The notes under the pieces were generated by a model. That model was not told where the DNA came from. It saw nothing but the letters and a program-made list of their open reading frames with translations, and did not search any database. Positions 60,249 to 64,000 of a stretch of 64,000 nucleotides of DNA are shown in pieces. The first letter of the stretch is position 1; each line of letters starts with the position of its first letter. This stretch comes from JAOEGB01 sp041262585. GTDB lineage: Bacteria; Actinomycetota; Actinomycetes; Streptosporangiales; Streptosporangiaceae. Both the position numbers and the translations under genes were made by a program. Location of the stretch: assembly GCF_041262585.1 (NCBI RefSeq), contig NZ_JBGCBZ010000006.1, positions 62,001 through 126,000 on the forward strand, written 5' to 3'.

Positions 60249-60883
60249 TTCGAGTGATGATCGCCGACGATCAGGCCATGGTCCGGACCGGCTTCAGCAT
60301 GATCATCGACAGCCAGCCGGACATGGAAGTGGTGGGCGAGGCGGCGGACGGCGTGGCCGCGGTCGACCTGGCCCGGCGGCTCCGGCCCGATGTGGCGCTG
60401 CTGGACATCAGGATGCCCCGGATGGACGGCCTGGAGGCGCTCCGGCTGCTGGCGGGCAAGGGTGTCGCCGACCCGGTCAAAGTGGTCGTGGTGACCACCT
60501 TCGATCTCGACGAATACGTGCACACGGCGCTGAGCACCGGCGCGTCCGGGTTCCTGCTCAAGGACTCGGGGCCGGCACTGCTGGTGGAGGCGGTCCGGGC
60601 GGCGGTGTCGGGCGATGCCCTGATCAGCCCTTCGATCACGGTGCGGCTGCTGAAGCACCTCAGTCCCGCGGTCCCGGCGCACGACGACGCGGGCCTGTCG
60701 CCGCGGGAGCTCGACGTGGTGAAGTTGATCGCCCGCGGCCTGACCAACGCGGAAATCGCCCAGCGCCTGTTCATCGCCGTCGGCACCGTCAAGACACATC
60801 TGGGCAGCGTGCACATGAAGCTGGGCACCCGCAACCGGGTGGAGATCGCGGCCTGGGCGTGGGAACACCGCCTGGTCGATTGA
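60245..60883 (+). CDS. NarL/LuxR-type response regulator
   Basis: 212 aa. Receiver with DDQ acidic site and phosphoacceptor Asp in VALLDIRMPRMDGLEAL, Lys in FLLKDSGP, and LuxR HTH LSPRELDVVKLIARGLTNAEIAQRLFIAVGTVKTHLGSVHMKL. GTG start overlapping the kinase stop by 4 nt. No target gene is evident; the PadR pair or the acyltransferase are neighbours. Confidence 0.93.
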   Translation: MIRVMIADDQAMVRTGFSMIIDSQPDMEVVGEAADGVAAVDLARRLRPDVALLDIRMPRMDGLEALRLLAGKGVADPVKVVVVTTFDLDEYVHTALSTGASGFLLKDSGPALLVEAVRAAVSGDALISPSITVRLLKHLSPAVPAHDDAGLSPRELDVVKLIARGLTNAEIAQRLFIAVGTVKTHLGSVHMKLGTRNRVEIAAWAWEHRLVD

Positions 60884-60938
60884 GCCGCCGGGTCCGGCGG
60901 TGTGCCCCGCCGCCCGCGACGCGGACCCGGCAGGCGGC
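60884..60938 (+). terminator. Imperfect long hairpin after response regulator
   Basis: GCCGCCGGGTCCG (60884-60896) pairs with CGGACCCGGCAGGCGGC (60922-60938) with a small bulge, directly after the stop codon. No T-run. Confidence 0.5.
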
Positions 60939-61270
60939 ATCCGTTGCTGTACAGCACCGCTGCGACGTTCGCTTAGAACCCAGGGCAGGCGTGCCCAGGA
61001 GCAAGGGAACGTCCGGCGGACCTCAGTCGCACTGGATCACGGCCAGCGTACCTCCGGGGTGCGTTCCACTACCGCGCGTACTGCTCGAACGCCCGCTCAA
61101 CCTCCGCCCGGTCGCGGCGGCCAGGCCGATCCGGTCCATCGTCTGTACCCGATCGAACTATGACACGAACCCGAGCGGCTCCCTTCAGGCCCGGCCGCCA
61201 GTGCCGCCCGCAGGGCGGGGATCACGGCGCGCCCACCAGTACCGAGGCCTGAGGCATGGATTAGCTGTGC
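60939..61270. other. Non-coding stretch, nothing recognised
   Basis: About 330 bp between a two-component pair and a padR gene. Open frames exist on both strands but none has a ribosome site, third-position G/C bias or a recognisable motif. It may be a decayed gene. A TAGTAC-type -10 for the following leaderless padR lies just beyond (about 61277-61282). Confidence 0.5.
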
Positions 61271-61292
61271 GGCGCATAGTACTGTGTGCCAC

Positions 61293-61637
61293 ATGGTGAC
61301 AGAAGGTGCGTACGACAAGCTCGAACTGGAGCTGCGGCGTGGCGTCGTCGTCCTCGCCGCGCTGTCGCAGTTGCGCACCGCGCGCTACGGCTACGAACTG
61401 CGCCAATCGCTGGCGGAAAGCGGCATGCCGATCGAGGAGGGCACGCTCTACCCCCTGCTCAGGCGGCTGGAGTCCCAAGGCGTGCTGACCAGCGAATGGC
61501 GCACCGATGGCGGCCCGCCACGCCGCTACTACGTGCTCAGCGCCGACGGCCTGGAGCTGTATCGACGGCTCACGGCCTCATGGCGCGGACTCAACCACAC
61601 CGTGGATCTTCTCCTGAAAGGCGGAGAGCGCCCATGA
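61293..61637 (+). CDS. PadR-family transcriptional regulator (HAAS-linked)
   Basis: 114 aa winged-helix regulator of the short PadR type without the Vir_C domain: LRRGVVVLAALSQLRTARYGYELRQSLAESGMPIEEGTLYPLLRRLESQGVLTSEW and the wing PPRRYYVLSADG. ATG at 61293 with no ribosome site, probably leaderless. Its stop overlaps the next gene start (ATGA), the usual PadR/HAAS pairing in which the two are co-expressed. Confidence 0.9.
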   Translation: MVTEGAYDKLELELRRGVVVLAALSQLRTARYGYELRQSLAESGMPIEEGTLYPLLRRLESQGVLTSEWRTDGGPPRRYYVLSADGLELYRRLTASWRGLNHTVDLLLKGGERP

Positions 61638-62569
61638 CCCCCGACGACCTCATCCAGAGTTATGTGGACGACGTGGCCAGGCTGCTGCCGCGGGCGCAGC
61701 GGCGCGACGTCGGCTATGAGCTGCGCAGCCTGCTGACCGAACAGCTCGCCGCCGAAGCCGAGCAGGCGGGCCGCCCCGCCGACGAGGCGATGGCCACCGC
61801 CCTGGTGCTCGGCTACGGCCGTCCCGCCGAGACCGCCGCGAGATACCGTCAGCCGCTGATCCTCATCGATCCCGCCGACTCGCGCCGATTCGTCAGGCTC
61901 GCCGTAATCGGTGTCGCCGTCATCTGGGTGCTCGGCCTGCTCGACACACTCATGCGGCATCCGATCGCGTCAGCAGGCGACCTGCTCGGCGCGCTCGGTC
62001 AGTGGTGGACCGGCGACGGCGTGGGCGCGCTGTGGTGGCCTGGCGTGCTCGTGGCCGGTTTCGCCACTGCCGCGTGGTGGCGCCGTACCCGGCCAGGCGC
62101 CGTCGCGTGGCGGCCTCGCCGCTTCGGGCGCGATCGGGTCAGCCGCCTCGGCTGTCTGGCCGCCGTCGTCGCAGGAGGAGTGGGGTTGTTCCTGCTGTTC
62201 AACGGGGACGTGCTGCTCGGGGGCCAGGCCGCGCCCGAAGCCTACCGGGCGCTGGCGATGGACGAGGGGTTCCTGCGTGAGCGTGCGCCCTGGCTGGTGG
62301 CGGTGCTGGCCGGGCACTTCGTGCTGTACGCGGTGCTGATCGTCCGTGGGAGTTGGCAGCCGTTGACCAGGCGCATCGAGATCGGGCTGACACTCGCCGC
62401 GTGCGCGGTCTTCGGCTGGGTCACCTCGGCGGGTGCGATGTTCGCCGCCGAGCCCGCCGACCAGATCGTGAAGGTCGTGCTGGTCGCTTCCATCGTCGTG
62501 GGCCTGCTCGACGCGGCACGCAAGCTCTACCGTGAGCTGCGCACCGAGCCCTATCGGCCGACCACCTGA
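61634..62569 (+). CDS. HAAS-domain (permease-prefix-like) membrane protein
   Basis: 311 aa. Residues 1-80 form a helical HAAS-type domain (DDLIQSYVDDVARLLPRAQRRDVGYELRSLLTEQL, VLGYGRPAETAARYR). About six hydrophobic segments follow (residues 85-300). Start codon overlaps the padR stop by 4 nt. Such proteins are usually partners of short PadR repressors; molecular role unknown. Confidence 0.8.
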   Translation: MTPDDLIQSYVDDVARLLPRAQRRDVGYELRSLLTEQLAAEAEQAGRPADEAMATALVLGYGRPAETAARYRQPLILIDPADSRRFVRLAVIGVAVIWVLGLLDTLMRHPIASAGDLLGALGQWWTGDGVGALWWPGVLVAGFATAAWWRRTRPGAVAWRPRRFGRDRVSRLGCLAAVVAGGVGLFLLFNGDVLLGGQAAPEAYRALAMDEGFLRERAPWLVAVLAGHFVLYAVLIVRGSWQPLTRRIEIGLTLAACAVFGWVTSAGAMFAAEPADQIVKVVLVASIVVGLLDAARKLYRELRTEPYRPTT

Positions 62570-62570
62570 T

Positions 62571-62752
62571 CTCCTCCGACGTGGTGCACTTGGAGCAGGC
62601 GCGGGCCTGGTTCGGCCGACCGTGGGCGGCCTGACGGCAGGGGGTGCCGCAGTAGCGGGCCAGGCGGCCAGTCGACGCCGCCGCGATTGGTCCCGTACAG
62701 ACCAGGCACCGGGCGGCTCGCCGCCGGTCTGGGTGGTCGCGGTGGTGGCCAT
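62571..62752 (-). pseudogene. Frameshifted small zinc-finger protein gene
   Basis: The ATG at 62752 has AAGGAA 7 nt upstream and reads MATTATTQTGGEPPGA. One frame over, the sequence continues as RCLVCTGPIAAASTGRLARY followed by CGTPCRQAAHGR, a CxxC...CxxxC finger of a kind frequent in actinobacteria, and ends near another CSKC at about 62586. Neither frame alone gives a sensible protein, so a one-base indel near 62710 is likely. The C-terminal end is undefined. The rest of 62570-62916 shows nothing else. Confidence 0.4.
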
Positions 62753-62916
62753 CAGAAGGTTCCTTTCCGGGTCATGACGGGTCACGGGGTTTCGTCGTCT
62801 CGGCCGAGGAAGGACTCGCTGCGACGCAACTCACCCGCTTTAGTTGGCGCTCCAAGCGGCTGGTGTGTCAGAGCACGTTACGATGCGGCCTGAATAATCC
62901 CCCAAGGAGCTGCACC

Positions 62917-63645
62917 ATGGCTTTGCGTCGTCTCATCTCCCTCGCCGTCGCGTGCGCGCTGATGATGGCGGTCGCCGCACCGGCTCAGGCCCGGTCGGCG
63001 CCGAAGAAGCCATACTGCGTGACCCACAAGTGCATCGCGTTGACCTTCGACGACGGGCCCGCCGACTACGCGGAGACCCTGCTGAAGATCCTCAAGAAGT
63101 ACAAGGCCAAGGCCACCTTCTTCGTGATCGGCAATCGGGTGAAGAAGCACCCCAAGATCACCGCGCACATCGCCAGGGACGGCCACGAGATCGGCAACCA
63201 CACCTGGGACCACAAGTACCTCACCGAGCTGAGCTACGAGGACATCTACCGCGAGATCAGGGACACTCAGCGGATCATCAAGAAGGCGACCAAGAAGTCA
63301 CCGGTCCTGTTCCGGGCTCCCGGCGGGCTGACCGACGAGGACGTGGAGACCGCGACGGCCAAGTTCGGGCTCGTCCAGATCCCGGGAACGGTCGCCACCC
63401 AGGACTTCATCCCGGACTACCGCGACGTGGAGTTCCTCACCACCAGGGCTCTCGACATCGCCGGCCGGGACGAGGTCGTGCTGATGCACGAGACGGTCAA
63501 GCAGACGGTCCAGTCACTCCCGGCCGTCCTGAAGGAGCTGACCAAGCAGGGCTACCACTTCGTGACGGTCTCCAAGCTGCTCGAAGGCCAGAAGCTCATC
63601 CCTGGGCGGATATACCCGGAGGAGCCGCTGCTGAGCGACGACTGA
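62917..63645 (+). CDS. Secreted polysaccharide deacetylase (NodB domain)
   Basis: 242 aa with a Sec signal peptide (MALRRLISLAVACALMMAVAAPAQA). NodB-homology motifs: ALTFDDGPAD (catalytic Asp plus metal Asp), GNHTWDHKYLTELS (metal His pair), LFRAPGG and VVLMHE. Removes N-acetyl groups from peptidoglycan or chitin-like glycans outside the cell. ATG at 62917 with AAGGAG 7 nt upstream. Its last 50 bp overlap the convergent acyltransferase gene. Confidence 0.93.
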   Translation: MALRRLISLAVACALMMAVAAPAQARSAPKKPYCVTHKCIALTFDDGPADYAETLLKILKKYKAKATFFVIGNRVKKHPKITAHIARDGHEIGNHTWDHKYLTELSYEDIYREIRDTQRIIKKATKKSPVLFRAPGGLTDEDVETATAKFGLVQIPGTVATQDFIPDYRDVEFLTTRALDIAGRDEVVLMHETVKQTVQSLPAVLKELTKQGYHFVTVSKLLEGQKLIPGRIYPEEPLLSDD

Positions 63646-64000
63646 TCCGCCTCCCGAGGCGCTGCGTCGGGGACTCCACGAACCGGTACGTCAGCCAGCT
63701 CAGGCCGAGCAGCAAGGTCAGATAGCCCAGCGTGATGGACGCCTGGGCAGCGGCCGGCAACCGCCGGAGATCGCCCGCCATGGCGTTCAGGAACCTGAGC
63801 ATCGGATGGTGGAGCAGATAGATCGAGTAGCTGATCAGGCCCAGCCAGGTCAGCACTCCCGGCAGGGGACGGCCGCGCAGGGCCATCCCGAGCGCGAAGG
63901 TCGCGGCGGCCAGGGCGATCGTGATGATCCACACGTCGGGCTGAACCCACCACCAGCCCGCCTGGATCGACCACACCGGAGCGGCGGCCACGAGGGCCGC
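63596..64000 (-). CDS. Acyltransferase family 3 protein, C-terminal part (5' end off window)
   Basis: The last 134 or so codons of a membrane acyltransferase: WIITIALAAATFALGMALRG, LTWLGLISYSIYLLHHPMLRFL (conserved YSIYLLHxP motif) and LTYRFVESPTQRLGRR (FVExP). The start lies beyond the right edge. The final 17 codons are antisense to the end of the deacetylase gene. Probably O-acylates a surface glycan. Confidence 0.87.
   Translation of the reverse strand, partial: AALVAAAPVWSIQAGWWWVQPDVWIITIALAAATFALGMALRGRPLPGVLTWLGLISYSIYLLHHPMLRFLNAMAGDLRRLPAAAQASITLGYLTLLLGLSWLTYRFVESPTQRLGRRISRRSAAAPPGISAQG

Noticed and set aside
60939..61270. Possible transposase or insertion-sequence remnant
   Set aside because: No terminal inverted repeats, DDE motif or recognisable protein segment could be found in any frame.
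1..64000. tRNA or rRNA genes and classical riboswitches in intergenic regions
   Set aside because: No cloverleaf with a GTTCGA-type T-arm, no rRNA blocks and no recognisable riboswitch core was seen on reading the gaps.

Overview
This is a high-GC actinobacterial chromosome segment. Coding regions run close to 70% GC with strong G/C bias at codon third positions, GTG/TTG starts are common, and several mRNAs look leaderless. Gene content points to a filamentous actinomycete (inference: Streptosporangiales-like; the genus cannot be read from the window). The order pcrA - small B12-binding mutase subunit - sucCD - perM-like - purN - purH - folD, and the order SCO4848-like protein / D-Ala-D-Ala carboxypeptidase / YihY / trpS, resemble conserved actinobacterial housekeeping neighbourhoods.

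Layout. 1-6.4 kb: a nucleoside-type ABC importer operon on the minus strand, with an M20 amidohydrolase, three tandem BMP lipoproteins and an ATPase that runs off the left edge. 6.5-16.9 kb: a GCS2-type ligase, a small membrane protein, a D-Ala-D-Ala carboxypeptidase, a YihY membrane protein, trpS, a CNNM/CBS transporter, galE, a secreted DUF11 protein and a divergent MFS/PadR pair. 17-22.7 kb: a Ser/Thr kinase fused to a solute-binding domain, icd, a DUF3017 protein, citrate synthase and an FHA regulator. 22.6-33.6 kb: an MprF-type transferase-domain protein, an esterase, folD, purH, purN, a DUF4190 protein, a PerM-like protein, sucD and sucC. 33.7-37.1 kb: a decayed iron-siderophore module in which a GNAT acetyltransferase and a FecCD permease are broken and the acylase between them is intact. 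37-48.9 kb: a B12-binding subunit, a secreted protein, pcrA, a PIG-L deacetylase, a CPBP protease, a Zn-metallopeptidase, a second GCS2 ligase, a PspC histidine kinase with its response regulator, and a divergent PspC/LiaF-like protein. 49-58.8 kb: a cell-surface glycopolymer cluster (sulfotransferase, CDP-alcohol phosphotransferase, Stealth phosphotransferase, GT39-like transferase, GT2-TagF fusion, acyltransferase). 59-64 kb: a second two-component pair, PadR plus a HAAS-type membrane protein, a frameshifted zinc-finger gene, a polysaccharide deacetylase and a partial acyltransferase.

The genes interlock in places. Citrate synthase, isocitrate dehydrogenase and succinyl-CoA synthetase are TCA enzymes. 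FolD provides the one-carbon folate used by PurN and PurH. GalE, Stealth, TagF and the acyltransferases are wall-polymer enzymes.

The most unusual non-coding feature is a dispersed 52-53 bp repeat unit with the core TGATCATGCAC. It occurs in four intergenic places. Units lie head to tail and then invert around a central hairpin, and at one locus both arms carry matching (compensatory) changes. Other oddities are short direct duplications spanning stop codons of four genes or gene pairs, probable ATT and CTG start codons, and long antisense overlaps of convergent genes.
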